From NCBI GenBank assembly GCA_030446715.1, contig JAUJMU010000005.1, forward strand, positions 424,542 to 488,541: a stretch of DNA of 64,000 nt. Reading direction: 5' to 3'. This document shows, piece after piece, positions 38,485-48,235 of the stretch. Position 1 is the first letter of the stretch; every line of letters begins with the position of its first letter. The position numbers were made by a program, and so were the translations under genes. The notes under the pieces are model-generated. The model was not told where the DNA came from, did not search any database, and saw only the letters and a list, made by a program, of their open reading frames with translations. Origin of the DNA: Cytophagales bacterium. GTDB taxonomy: Bacteria > Bacteroidota > Bacteroidia > Cytophagales > 172606-1.

Positions 38485-39993
38485 TCATTTAAGGTTATTG
38501 TTTTTTAACAACTTGTCAAAAGCCTCTTCTCCCCAATCCTTACCCAGGCTTGGGTTCTTTCTTTTAGCCTCGAGTATGCGCTGATTCACCTTCGTATCTG
38601 AATACGAAAGCAGGGCTTGTGCTGCTGCTAAGTAAATGTGCGCATTCCACTCTGTTTCAAGGCGCTTAAAAAGAGGGTCAATCAAAGAGGGGTCTTGAAT
38701 TTCCGCTGCCTTACGGGCAAAAATGGTAAACAAATGCACATTGGCGTCCTGAAGGTTCTGGCGGATGATTTCAACACTGAAATCTCTTTCGCGCTTCATC
38801 ACCAACTCAAGCATGCCGGAAACAACTTTTTCAGAAGCTTTCAGGTCATCGTAGTTTGAACTGATATTGGCACTATAAAGCCCGTTTGCATCGGCCAGGC
38901 TTTTTTTGCTTAATTCAAAAACCCGCTCCGGATTTTTTTCCGACAAGTACGCCAGCACATCGGGTGTAATCCGGTTTTCTTCAACCCAGAGCTTCCACAG
39001 CAATTCATCGTAGAAGGGTTCCTTCACTGCCCGCAGGGCTTCGAAAACAAAATCCAGATGATATTTTCGGATATCGCCGTGCTTGACCTGGGTAAAGGGA
39101 ACTTCCAACAGATCATAGGCTCTGCGGCTCCGGTACACGGCTATGGCTTTATACAGCTGCCGCCACTCGTTGCTGAAATGCGTTTTGTCCAGGGTTTGTT
39201 GCAGATTGTTTTCAAGAAGGGGAAAGAGGTCAGGATGGGGAAAGTATTGAATTGCCTGGTAAGTGGCGAAATACTCTTTTTCCTCCGGTTTGCTCCTTGC
39301 CTGATTTTGCAGGATCAGTTCTACATCCTGCTCTTTTTGATATCTGGCCAGCGTAACCAGAGCAGATTGATCATTCTGAGTGATCACCAAGTCCCTTAGT
39401 TTAGGGTAAAGCAATTCGGTCGGTTCAGCCCTTGCAATGGCTTCTGATTTTGCATTCAACTCATTGGAGGAGTAGATTAGGGTACTATCCAGAACAGCTC
39501 TCTGCCGGGCAGTTAGAAATTCAGAATTTGAATCACCGTAGCCGGTTGCGATGTCAATAAAGAAGTCGCCTGCTTTTTTCTCGCCCATAATACACCCGAA
39601 AAGGGTTTTGACGGGGTTGTTGTCATTTATATGTGCCAGCAGTACCGGTAGTAAGTCGACGGCAGGGTTACCGGTCAATGCCCAGAAGGCATAGCAACGA
39701 ACAGCAGGGTTAGGATGGCCTGTCAGCTGTGTCAGCTCTTGGGTAGTTGCCTTTTCCCTGAGTTTGACAAAGTTGTCGTACTGCCGGGGTCTTTCTCCTC
39801 CCTCACCAACGACGCTGCTCATGACTACATTGATTTTCGCAATCTTTCTGACAATCTGATCAGTTGATTTTGATATTTGGCTGTTGTCATATCCAGACTG
39901 GCTCATTGAATCGACGTAAGGCAGTGTAGCCAAGGCGAGTATCAATGCTATCCTTATCCGGGTTCTCATACGTCTGAATTGATTTTTAACCAC
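38485..39993 (-). CDS. secreted HEAT-like repeat protein
   Basis: 502 residues; the start may be the second Met (39969), which gives a better signal peptide (MRTRIRIALILALATLPYVD). The body is all-helical with HEAT-like turns, for example LTQLTGHPNPAVRCYAFWAL followed by VLLAHINDNNPVKTL, and near the end LFKRLETEWNAHIYLAAAQA. A cleavable signal and the absence of an anchor suggest the periplasm or outside. No catalytic residues were recognised, so a scaffold or interaction role is likely. Single gene, apparently intact. Confidence 0.65.
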   Translation of the reverse strand: MVKNQFRRMRTRIRIALILALATLPYVDSMSQSGYDNSQISKSTDQIVRKIAKINVVMSSVVGEGGERPRQYDNFVKLREKATTQELTQLTGHPNPAVRCYAFWALTGNPAVDLLPVLLAHINDNNPVKTLFGCIMGEKKAGDFFIDIATGYGDSNSEFLTARQRAVLDSTLIYSSNELNAKSEAIARAEPTELLYPKLRDLVITQNDQSALVTLARYQKEQDVELILQNQARSKPEEKEYFATYQAIQYFPHPDLFPLLENNLQQTLDKTHFSNEWRQLYKAIAVYRSRRAYDLLEVPFTQVKHGDIRKYHLDFVFEALRAVKEPFYDELLWKLWVEENRITPDVLAYLSEKNPERVFELSKKSLADANGLYSANISSNYDDLKASEKVVSGMLELVMKRERDFSVEIIRQNLQDANVHLFTIFARKAAEIQDPSLIDPLFKRLETEWNAHIYLAAAQALLSYSDTKVNQRILEAKRKNPSLGKDWGEEAFDKLLKNNNLK

Positions 39994-40335
39994 ACAATCA
40001 AATACCTGACTGCCTCCTTTGTTCGGTAACTATCGATCCCCGCTCCGCGGGAGGTCTTCTGCACAGACTCTCTTGCACAGAACTACCTAGCAGCCCGCAA
40101 TTTGAATTTCTCGGTGTAAATGCATCTTATTTCGATAATTACCTTTGGTTTTATCCCGGATATGCTGAGTAAACACTCTTGGTTAGATGTGGCAAGCCGA
40201 AATATAAGTTAAATATTTATTGAGAGGCAGTCCGATGAAAATGTAAATTGTGCGGAAAACAGGCTTTGCAATTCTGCATGTAATTGCTAATATTTGTTTA
40301 GAAAAATTTTGTCCAAAATTTTATTTTCTAAAACA
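39994..40335 (+). promoter_or_regulatory. AT-rich gap upstream of the ssp regulator
   Basis: No gene. The sequence becomes AT-rich from about 40190, unlike the HEAT-protein gene, and marks the left edge of the ssp region. It should contain the promoter of the XRE-ssp transcript. No clear operator palindrome was found. Confidence 0.4.
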
Positions 40336-40665
40336 TTGAAGGAATACTTCGGACAATATATCAGGCAGTTAAGAGCAGAACGGAAGCTTCCACTGAGGAA
40401 ACTAGCTGCCTTTATTGATGTAGACCAGTCTACTTTAAGTAAGTTTGAACGGGGAGATCGGCTACCCAAATAAGAATTACTGCCAAAATTTGCTGAGTTT
40501 TTCGGGATAGATCTTGAGGAGTTACGGATTCAGTATCTCAGTGATAAGGTAGTTTATCCATTGCGTGAAGAACGGAACGCGCAGGCAATTCTAAGTGCAG
40601 CAGAAGCCAAGCTCAGGTACCACAGAAGCAAACAAGCTAAACAAGGAAAAATATTTGAGAGTTGA
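40336..40665 (+). pseudogene. XRE-type regulator of the ssp locus, internal stop
   Basis: From a TTG at 40336 the frame reads YIRQLRAERKLPLRKLAAFI, DVDQSTLSKFERGDRLPK, then TAA at 40471, then continues in the same frame as ELLPKFAEFFGIDLEELRIQ to the TGA at 40663. The first part is a classical helix-turn-helix; the second is the usual C-terminal helix. The stop is a substitution within one frame, not a shift. The final TGA overlaps the ATG of sspB (TGATG), so the two genes were translationally coupled. The likely former role is control of the modification genes. A truncated 45-residue HTH peptide could still be made. Confidence 0.65.
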
Positions 40666-41571
40666 TGGAAAAACTCAGATTTTCAGGCCACGAATCCTTT
40701 CACTGCCGTCATTTCTGGCTCAAGAAAGGGTATGATTTTGTAAAGCAAAAGGGAAATATAAATGACGAAGACAGCACCAGTAAGTTAGGCGTAGGTAAGA
40801 ATATGGTTGCCTCAATCAACTACTGGATGAAGGCATTCAGCATAAAGGATGAAGGCAATGACTTGACTAAACTAGGCGACAGGCTCTTTGGCAGTACGGG
40901 ATTTGACCCTTTCCTTGAGGATATAGGCACACTGTGGCTTTTGCAGTACTACCTGGTAAGCACCAGCTATGCATCAATATACTTTCTGGCATTCAAGGAA
41001 TTCAGAAAGAAGCATCTGAGCTCCCGATTTACCCTCAGACAACTGGAAACAGATATCAAGCGGGAACTGCTAAAAACCAATGTTCCCTTTTCAGAAAATA
41101 CCATTCAAACAGATATCCGGGTATTTATCCGGAGCTATTTAGCAGATACCGGTAACAAACGCGATATGGAGGATTCTCTTTCATCCATTCTGATAGACCT
41201 CAATCTACTGAGCAAGCTTGATGGAGAGAGACAGGATGAGGGAGGTACTTACCGGATTAATGTGACGGAACGCGAGGAGATACCAACTCCAATTTTTCTT
41301 TTTCGCAATCCTTGACCAGTTTACCAAGGATAAATCTTCGGCGGTTCTGGACCTGAGTGCGAGTCAGGATATATCTGTTTCTTTTGATCAGATTCAGGCG
41401 CAGGTAGCCGATTGTTTTGCCTGTAACCGGGAAGGGCTTGAGAAGCATATTGCAGCCATTCAGGAGGCTTACAAGTGGATTGTTTACAAGGAAGACGCGG
41501 GCAGAAAAGAAATTCAAATTAAAACAGGAGGTCCAAGCAAATGGCAAATCCTGCAGGCTTACTATGGTTAA
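40665..41571 (+). CDS. sspB: SspB-like DUF4007 protein, one frameshift
   Basis: About 302 residues: MEKLRFSGHESFHCRHFWLK and KLGVGKNMVASINYWMKAF, the DUF4007 signature, then LTKLGDRLFG and DPFLEDIGTLWLLQYYLVS. A shift in the T-rich stretch near 41300 leads from PIFLF into FAILDQFTKDKSSAVLDLSA and the end GPSKWQILQAYYG. DUF4007 proteins are the SspB component of Ssp phosphorothioation systems, reported to nick DNA during sulfur incorporation. The gene overlaps sspC by 8 bases. Whether the shift is real or a read error is open. Confidence 0.75.
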
Positions 41572-44500
41572 CTTCACAACTTCAACCAATATAGTCCGGG
41601 ATGTCCATAATGACATTCAGTATATTCCTACGCCCAATGCCATAAATGTTTTCAAACGTCTGGCAAGCGGATATCAGACCGGGCTGCACTCATTCAACAT
41701 CATTGGCTCTTACGGTACAGGTAAATCAAGTTTTCTGTGGGCACTTGAAAAGAACCTTCATCACAGGCAGTCGGTTTTTGAACCCCTGAACGGCCAGTTC
41801 AAAGGAGTTAAAAATTTTCTTTTCATCAAAATAGTCGGTGAATCTGATTCTTTCATTGCGGTATTCAACGAGAAACTTGGATTACCGCCCAATTCTCCTG
41901 CCAAGAAAACCTTCGCCAGACTTCAGGAGGTATACAACGATTATAACAATACGTTAGACGGGCGGGGTGTACTTTTTCTTGTAGTTGATGAATTCGGTAA
42001 ATTTTTGGAGTATGCCGCCAAAAACAATCCGGAAAAGAACTTTACTTTATTCAGCAGCTGGCCGAATTTGTCAACGATCCGGCTAAGGATATTATTCTCA
42101 TCACAACCCTGCATCAGAACTTTGGAGCTTATGCCAGAGGTCTGGACAGGGACCAGAAGCAGGAATGGGAGAAGGTAAAGGGTCGCCTGATTGATATAGC
42201 TTTTGATGAACCGATAGAGCAGCTTCTGTATCTGGCTTCCCAACGCATCAGGAGCTTTGGCTTTGAGATCCCTTCAAAGCCCGGTTTTGACAAGCTTTTT
42301 GATCTGATCAATCAGTCAAAGCTGATTGCAAATGCAACTATTCTGGACCGGTCGCTGGCTGAGCAACTGTATCCCTTTGATTATCTGTCGGCCAATGTAC
42401 TGGCCCAAGCCCTGCAAAAATACGGGCAGAACGAAAGATCCTGTTCACTTTTTCTCTCCGCCAGATCAGAAAAGTCCATCCAGGCTTTCCGGCCAAAGGA
42501 GAATGAGACCTATAATCTCGCTGAAGTATTTGATTACTTGATTACCTACTTAACGTCAGAACTTGAGGACAGGGACAGCAATCCCCATAAGTCAACCTGG
42601 CAGTCTGCCTTTACCGCTTTGGAAAAAGCGGAGGCTTTGAACGAAGACGAGTATCCGGCAGTGGCCAAACTGATCAAGACCATCACGCTGGTGAACATTT
42701 TTGCCAAGCCTTTGGGACTGCTTGACCTGCAAACCCTTACGGCTTACGCAGAATTAGCCCTTGGAATTAAGAATGCGCAGTTATTGATAGAAAAGCTGGT
42801 CCGGCAGAAAATCATTAAATATTTCAGTCCCCGGAACAAGTACTTCTTTCTGGAAGGAACGGACGTGGATTTTGAAAAAGAACTTTCTGAAGCAGAAGGG
42901 AAAGTAGACCTACCCGACGATGTAACGCAGGGCGTAAAGTTTTACTGTGAATTTCCGGTACTGGCGGCAAAACGGATACAGTACGAAATGGGTACGCCCC
43001 GTTTCTTCACTTTTAATGTATTATCTTTTGAAGAGCTGGCTTCGCAAGGGGTGAAGCCTCTAAAGGAGAAACTGACGGGCAGATTAACCTTGTCTTTACC
43101 CACAAACGTGTACAGCAGAAGATTCAAAGTATTTCCGAGGCAGCGCATCCTGCCCAACTTTTTGTGCTGTACAAAGAAGTTGAGCCGATCCGGCAGCAAC
43201 TATACAGGATCAGTAAGCTTGATGTTGTCATCGCAAAGTTTCCTGACGACCCGGCTGCTCAGAAAATTCTGCTCGAAGAGAGGCTGGATGCAGTCACTAA
43301 GTTACGGACGCTTATTTTCGGAGAGTTGTTCAATAACAACCGGGTGTACTGGATTTACCAGGGGCAATTACGAGTCAATGAGTCTTACCGGGAACTGAAC
43401 GCCGGTATTTCTGAAATAGCCCGCCAGGCTTATTCCGGAGTGCCGGTTTTCCGGAATGAAATGGTCAATAAGGAGCAGCTGAGCTCTCCGATTCTTACTG
43501 CACGTAAAGCGTTGCTCAAGGACATTCTGGAAAACGCAGATCAGGAGGATTTAGGCTATCCTAAAAAAAGAAGTTTCCGCCGCAAAAAGCAATTTATCTG
43601 AGCCTGCTGAAGGATACTGGGATACACAGACAGGAGGAAGGCGACTGGATGCTTGCTGCACCAACCGATCCATCCTTCGCTACGCTTTGGACAGCCTGTG
43701 AACAGTTTATGACACAGGCAGAGAGCCATAAAAAACCCGTCAGTGAATTATACGATTTACTGGCCGATGTTCCTTTCAAACTTAAAAAAGGATTTATTGA
43801 CTTCTGGATTCCCCTCTACCTGATCATAAAGAAGGAGGACTATGCTTTGTTTCACGCAGAGCAGGGATATGTTCCTTATCTGAGTGCCGAAGTTCTGGAT
43901 CTGCTTTACAAGAATCCCAGAAACTTCTCTGCCAAGGCCTATCAGGTTGAAGGGATAAAATTAAACTTGTACCAGAAATACAGGGAATGGGCCAATGTAA
44001 GCGATGAAAAAGCCGGAAAGGAAAGTTCCTTTATATCTATATTTAGCCAGTTTATCCGGTTCTATAACGGCTTACCGGCCTACACTAAAAAAACCAGCCG
44101 GCTAAGCAAGAGTGCCATCGCTTTGCGGGAAGCCATTGACAAGGCTAAGATCCGGCCGATGCCTTATTTGAAGAATTTCCAAAAGCTTTAGGCTTTCACA
44201 ATTTGAATCTGAAACAGGACCAGGAAGTGATCAACACCTATGTTGAGTACCTCATCCAGTCCATCCATGAACTGCGTACTGCATATTCTGCGCTTTTGGA
44301 TAGAATAGAGGATAAGTTACTGAACGTGTTGTCTATTGACGATCATCAGTTCGTAGAATATCAAGAGATTGTTCAGCGCCGGTTCAAAGAAATACAGGCT
44401 GATCTTTTACTGCCCAGGCAGAAAACATTTTACAAGCGCGTTATGTCGCCACTTGATGACCGGGACTCTTGGCTGAAAAGTATCAGCGATGTACTGATTG

Positions 44501-44808
44501 GTAAGAACATCAATGAAATGAGAGACGAGGAAGAGGCGTACCTGATGGCTCAGCTTGAAGGGATGCTGAAAGACTTAGAAAAACTGATAGGCTTACACAC
44601 GCTTAAGCAGGAGCGTATGTCGGATGAAATTTTCAGATTTGAAGTGCTTGATCCATCCGGTGCCAAAAAGAACGAAACTATTATTCTTCCCGCATAACTT
44701 TCGGGAGAAATTGAGCTATTGGCAGGTAAATGACTTGAAGTACTCGGACAGAGCAAAGAAGTAAATAAAGCGGCATTACTTAAGCTGTTAACCCAAGAAA
44801 GCATTTAA
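41564..44808 (+). pseudogene. sspC: SspC-like ATPase, frameshifted at four sites with late stops
   Basis: Joined reading of about 1080 residues. The start MVNFTTSTNIVRDVHNDIQY overlaps the sspB end. Walker A is SYGTGKSSFLW and Walker B is LFLVVDEFGKFLEYA. The downstream helical regions read in turn IILITTLHQNFGAYARGLDR, YFSPRNKYFFLEGTDVDFEK, NNNRVYWIYQGQLRVNESYR and LDDRDSWLKSISDVLIGKNI. Shifts fall near 42045, 43085, 43572 and 44160; three are cured by one more base in AAAA, A7 and CC runs. After TAA at 44695 the same frame still reads LSGEIELLAGK, TGA, LEVLGQSKEVNKAALLKLL, so the tail holds nonsense changes. SspC is the ATPase partner of SspB/D in phosphorothioation. Confidence 0.7.
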
Positions 44809-44809
44809 A

Positions 44810-45937
44810 ATGACAGTAAAACACGTACTTGGTATATCGGGAGGAAAAGATAGTGCTGCCTTGGCAATATACCTGAAGGAGCGGCACCCGGAACTTGAAG
44901 TTGAATACTATACCTGCGACACCGGGCGGGAATTAGATGAAACGTACGAGCTAATCGAGAAGCTGGAAAGTTATCTGGGCAAAAAAATTAAATTGCTGCA
45001 GGCGGTTAAACCGAAGCTTGAAACGCCGCATGACAATACTTTTGATCATTTTCTGGCTCAGTACGGCGGCTATTTGCCTTCTTCTACCTCCCGCTGGTGT
45101 ACAAAAAAGTTGAAGCTGGATCCATTTGAGAATTACATAGATGACATTCCCACTATCTCCTACGTAGGCATACGGGGAGATGAAGACCGGGAAGGATATA
45201 TTTCAAAAAAGCCAAATGTGCAATCTATTTTTCCCTTCAGAAAAAACATCTGGAGTGAAGACGTAATCAAGTTGGTACTGAATCCGAAGAATATAAAACA
45301 ACTGAGGCAGTATTATCTTCAAGCAACTGACTATAATAATCACAATCCCGGTTTAGCTTATATTGACACACCGGTTTCGGAAAACTTCACCCTCAAGCAG
45401 AAGTTAAACGCGCTTCTGGACGTAGATACCAAACTATTTAATCAGGCAGTGTTTCAGTTTCTGAAAACGACAAATTACCCCGTTGGAAAGCTTGATTCTT
45501 TTCCTCTTATTGAGAATGAAGACGTGTTAAAGCTGGAGGATGTGTTCAGGATTCTGGAGGTGAGCGGAATTGGCATACCTGCATATTATATCGAAAAGAA
45601 GTATGAAGTTGAAATTGATGGGCAGTTGAAACAGGGGCGATACGCCAGAAGCCGTAGCGGTTGCTTTTTCTGCTTCTTCCAGCAAAAGATTGAGTGGGTG
45701 TGGTTGCTGGAAAATCATCCTGCTTTATTTGCCAAATCAAAAGAATATGAAAAGGAAGGATACACGTGGATGGATGAGGAGACCTTGGACGACCTTGAGA
45801 AGCCAGAACGGGTAGAGGCAGTGAAAAGGGAGCATTATTTGCGCACCCAGCGTAATAGTCAAAAAAGAACAACCAGCACCTGGAAGGACGAAATTATTCA
45901 AGCCGAAGGCGTTGGTTGTGCGAGTTGCTTTATATAA
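44810..45937 (+). CDS. sspD: SspD-like ATP pyrophosphatase/PAPS-reductase-fold protein
   Basis: 375 residues, intact. The PP-loop is SGGKDS (residues 10-15) in VLGISGGKDSAALAIYLKE. Further features are YTCDTGRELDETY, RWCTKKLKLDPFE (Cys97), VGIRGDEDREGY, the pair Cys285/Cys288 in RSRSGCFFCFFQQKIEW and C-terminal Cys370/Cys373. The fold is that of PAPS reductases and of DndC/SspD, which activate the DNA backbone with ATP for sulfur insertion, using sulfur from the SspA desulfurase. The Cys pairs probably hold an iron-sulfur cluster. It ends 3 bases from the convergent sspE stop. Confidence 0.85.
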   Translation: MTVKHVLGISGGKDSAALAIYLKERHPELEVEYYTCDTGRELDETYELIEKLESYLGKKIKLLQAVKPKLETPHDNTFDHFLAQYGGYLPSSTSRWCTKKLKLDPFENYIDDIPTISYVGIRGDEDREGYISKKPNVQSIFPFRKNIWSEDVIKLVLNPKNIKQLRQYYLQATDYNNHNPGLAYIDTPVSENFTLKQKLNALLDVDTKLFNQAVFQFLKTTNYPVGKLDSFPLIENEDVLKLEDVFRILEVSGIGIPAYYIEKKYEVEIDGQLKQGRYARSRSGCFFCFFQQKIEWVWLLENHPALFAKSKEYEKEGYTWMDEETLDDLEKPERVEAVKREHYLRTQRNSQKRTTSTWKDEIIQAEGVGCASCFI

Positions 45938-45940
45938 TTT

Positions 45941-48235
45941 TTACCTCAACCAAACTATTACATAATCATAAAGTAGTTCACAAATCCGTCGGGATCGCCT
46001 TTCAATTAGATCTTTATCCCATTTGGAAGTTTCATCAACTTTAATAATTGGTGAAACATGACTGCTGAAATTTGCTGCTTGTAACAAATTGATAGTTTCA
46101 GAAGAAAGTGTAATCCCTTCTAAATAAGCTTTTGTTGACAACTCAGTTTTTCTTGTAGTATCTTTTTCAGCTAAGTGCTTGTAATACAGTATTTTTTCCT
46201 TCCAACCCTTATTGCTAGCAGATATATTGACCTTAGATGGTAAAAGGGTTAAATTTCCTACTAGTTGAACTGTTTCTTCATCTGAATATATGGCTAGATC
46301 CCATAAGTTCCGGGAGTCAGTAATTGGAGCAATATGCTCTAAGGTTTTGAAATCATCTGAAATCCAACTTTCAATCTTAAGGTACATTGGATTGCAATTC
46401 TTTGTACCTTTTTTCATAAGCCCAATATTGTCTTCATCTACTATTGTATCATGAGATGAAACAAACAAAGCGAATTTTGAAACTGATTTAGATTTGTTGT
46501 ATTTAAGATTTTTTGATGCTTTTTCAAGCCATTGTTCTTTCTCGAAAATAGTTTCAGATTCAAGAACTCTTGAAAAATAATCTTTAACTTCCTCTACATC
46601 TAAGGATTTATTTGCAAGCCACTTGTTTGACTTAGTTTGCCCCTCTTTTCCTTTGAAAAAATCTCTATAAGTGTTGTCAAGTCCAGCATTATCCTTTGCT
46701 GACCGCCAAAGAATATAAAATGCAGCAATAGCTTTTACACCTTGAACAAAATTTGTAATTGATCTGTCCCCGCCCCTCAATACTTGATCGTAGAAAAAGC
46801 CGAGAACAGTAATCGCCATTTTATGATTACTATCTTTCAGGAGTAAAATCAATAATGAAGCAATCTCCGCATCGTTACTGCCTGTCAAGCTAGGAACCAT
46901 TCCATTGCGTCCATCGTAGTCTTTCCAAATATCTTTGTAAAACTGGGCATAATTTCCAAAAAATGTCGTAAAAGCTTTTTGTTCTTCATAGCTTTTACAC
47001 TTCGACTCATAAACTTCCGATAGCCATTTTCTCTGTTTGCTAAAGTGACTTTCTAATTTGTTTCCGTCTACAGCTATTCGTAAGGAAGTTAACAAGTCAT
47101 TTGATCTTTGACTTTTTTGTGCCGCAGTTTTGGCATCTTTAAATAACTCTTCAATTTGAACAAAGCTTTTCTGAGCGCTAGATTTTTTATAGCTATCCTC
47201 CTTTTGATTAGTGACATTTACCACCAAAGGTTGAAATACTTCAATAGCAGTTAATGGAGTACCTGTAGCATTAAGGGATTGAAACATATCAAAAGCCCAA
47301 TCATCATTCTTTGGTTTAATTATTGTAAAACAACATCTGTCAAGCAAGTAGTGGCATGCTGCAAGAAGTTGGACAAGCGAACATAGCTTATAAGATAAAG
47401 TTCTTGTATTATCTAAATCTCTTTTGTTTATTTCTGAAACTAGGTCTGCCCTTTCAAATGACCATATATATTGTTGGTTTATTTTGGAAATTATTTCCCA
47501 TGCTGTTGGAAAATCATCACTGCTATTAATATGGGCGCTAATTACTGTACTCCGTATCCAGCTTCTAAATCTTTTTATATTAGCATAAACCTTATCTTTC
47601 TCATCAGTTCTCTCTAATTCCGGAGAGCTACTACTTTTATTTTCTATGTTCAATATAGATTTAGCCAAATAGTTCGAAAGACTAGATTTGTAAAAATTAT
47701 TTAACTCTCCGCTCTTTGTCCAAGTATCAACATTGCCTCTAATTATCTTAGGCTTTCTTGTCGGTTCACCTCTTCCAAGGTCAAGAGAAAAAACTGCAAT
47801 TAATTTCTTTTGCCAATATTTTACTACTTCTCTTACTTGTTCATGTTGTATAGGATGATTAGAAAATTTACTTTCTAATTCAGTAATAGCAAAATATAAT
47901 TCTGTAGCTAATAAAGTAATTGTAGAAATTCTTTGTTGGCCGTCAATTATTTTCTCAATATAGTCTGGCAAGCCTTGAGGATCTTGAGGCTCAACGGTTC
48001 TCTTATCCCTTTCTGTAACTGTAATGATCGTTCCCAGAAACCTTATTTCATCATTATCATTTTCAAGAGAGTTCTCAACCCCTTTAGAAATATCGTCAAG
48101 AAGTTGATTCACGTTGTCAATGTCCCAACTATAATCTCTTTGATACAAAGGAATGTAAAGTCCAACACCAGAGTTTACGAAAAAGTCATAAACACTTTTT
48201 GCTTCAGGGTTAAATGCTTGATCTATCTTGATCAT
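45941..48235 (-). CDS. sspE: SspE-like DUF262-DUF1524 restriction protein
   Basis: 764 residues, intact. The N-terminal DUF262 domain has YIPLYQRDYSWDIDNVNQLL and the ParB-like NTPase motif IEKIIDGQQRISTITLL. The C-terminal DUF1524 domain has an HNH-type core: TLEHIAPITDSRNLWDL, VQLVGNLTLLPSKVNIS, ASNKGWKEKI. In Ssp systems SspE senses phosphorothioates through the first domain and nicks unmodified phage DNA with the second. Base composition is markedly AT-rich compared with flanking genes, a sign of acquisition. Its start overlaps the end of sspA by 26 bases, and the two are co-transcribed leftward. Confidence 0.85.
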   Translation of the reverse strand: MIKIDQAFNPEAKSVYDFFVNSGVGLYIPLYQRDYSWDIDNVNQLLDDISKGVENSLENDNDEIRFLGTIITVTERDKRTVEPQDPQGLPDYIEKIIDGQQRISTITLLATELYFAITELESKFSNHPIQHEQVREVVKYWQKKLIAVFSLDLGRGEPTRKPKIIRGNVDTWTKSGELNNFYKSSLSNYLAKSILNIENKSSSSPELERTDEKDKVYANIKRFRSWIRSTVISAHINSSDDFPTAWEIISKINQQYIWSFERADLVSEINKRDLDNTRTLSYKLCSLVQLLAACHYLLDRCCFTIIKPKNDDWAFDMFQSLNATGTPLTAIEVFQPLVVNVTNQKEDSYKKSSAQKSFVQIEELFKDAKTAAQKSQRSNDLLTSLRIAVDGNKLESHFSKQRKWLSEVYESKCKSYEEQKAFTTFFGNYAQFYKDIWKDYDGRNGMVPSLTGSNDAEIASLLILLLKDSNHKMAITVLGFFYDQVLRGGDRSITNFVQGVKAIAAFYILWRSAKDNAGLDNTYRDFFKGKEGQTKSNKWLANKSLDVEEVKDYFSRVLESETIFEKEQWLEKASKNLKYNKSKSVSKFALFVSSHDTIVDEDNIGLMKKGTKNCNPMYLKIESWISDDFKTLEHIAPITDSRNLWDLAIYSDEETVQLVGNLTLLPSKVNISASNKGWKEKILYYKHLAEKDTTRKTELSTKAYLEGITLSSETINLLQAANFSSHVSPIIKVDETSKWDKDLIERRSRRICELLYDYVIVWLR

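Noticed and set aside
41564..44808. Programmed frameshifting in sspC
   Set aside because: The shifts occur at four separate places in a large ATPase, most without a slippery heptamer, and the tail has stops; error or decay is simpler.
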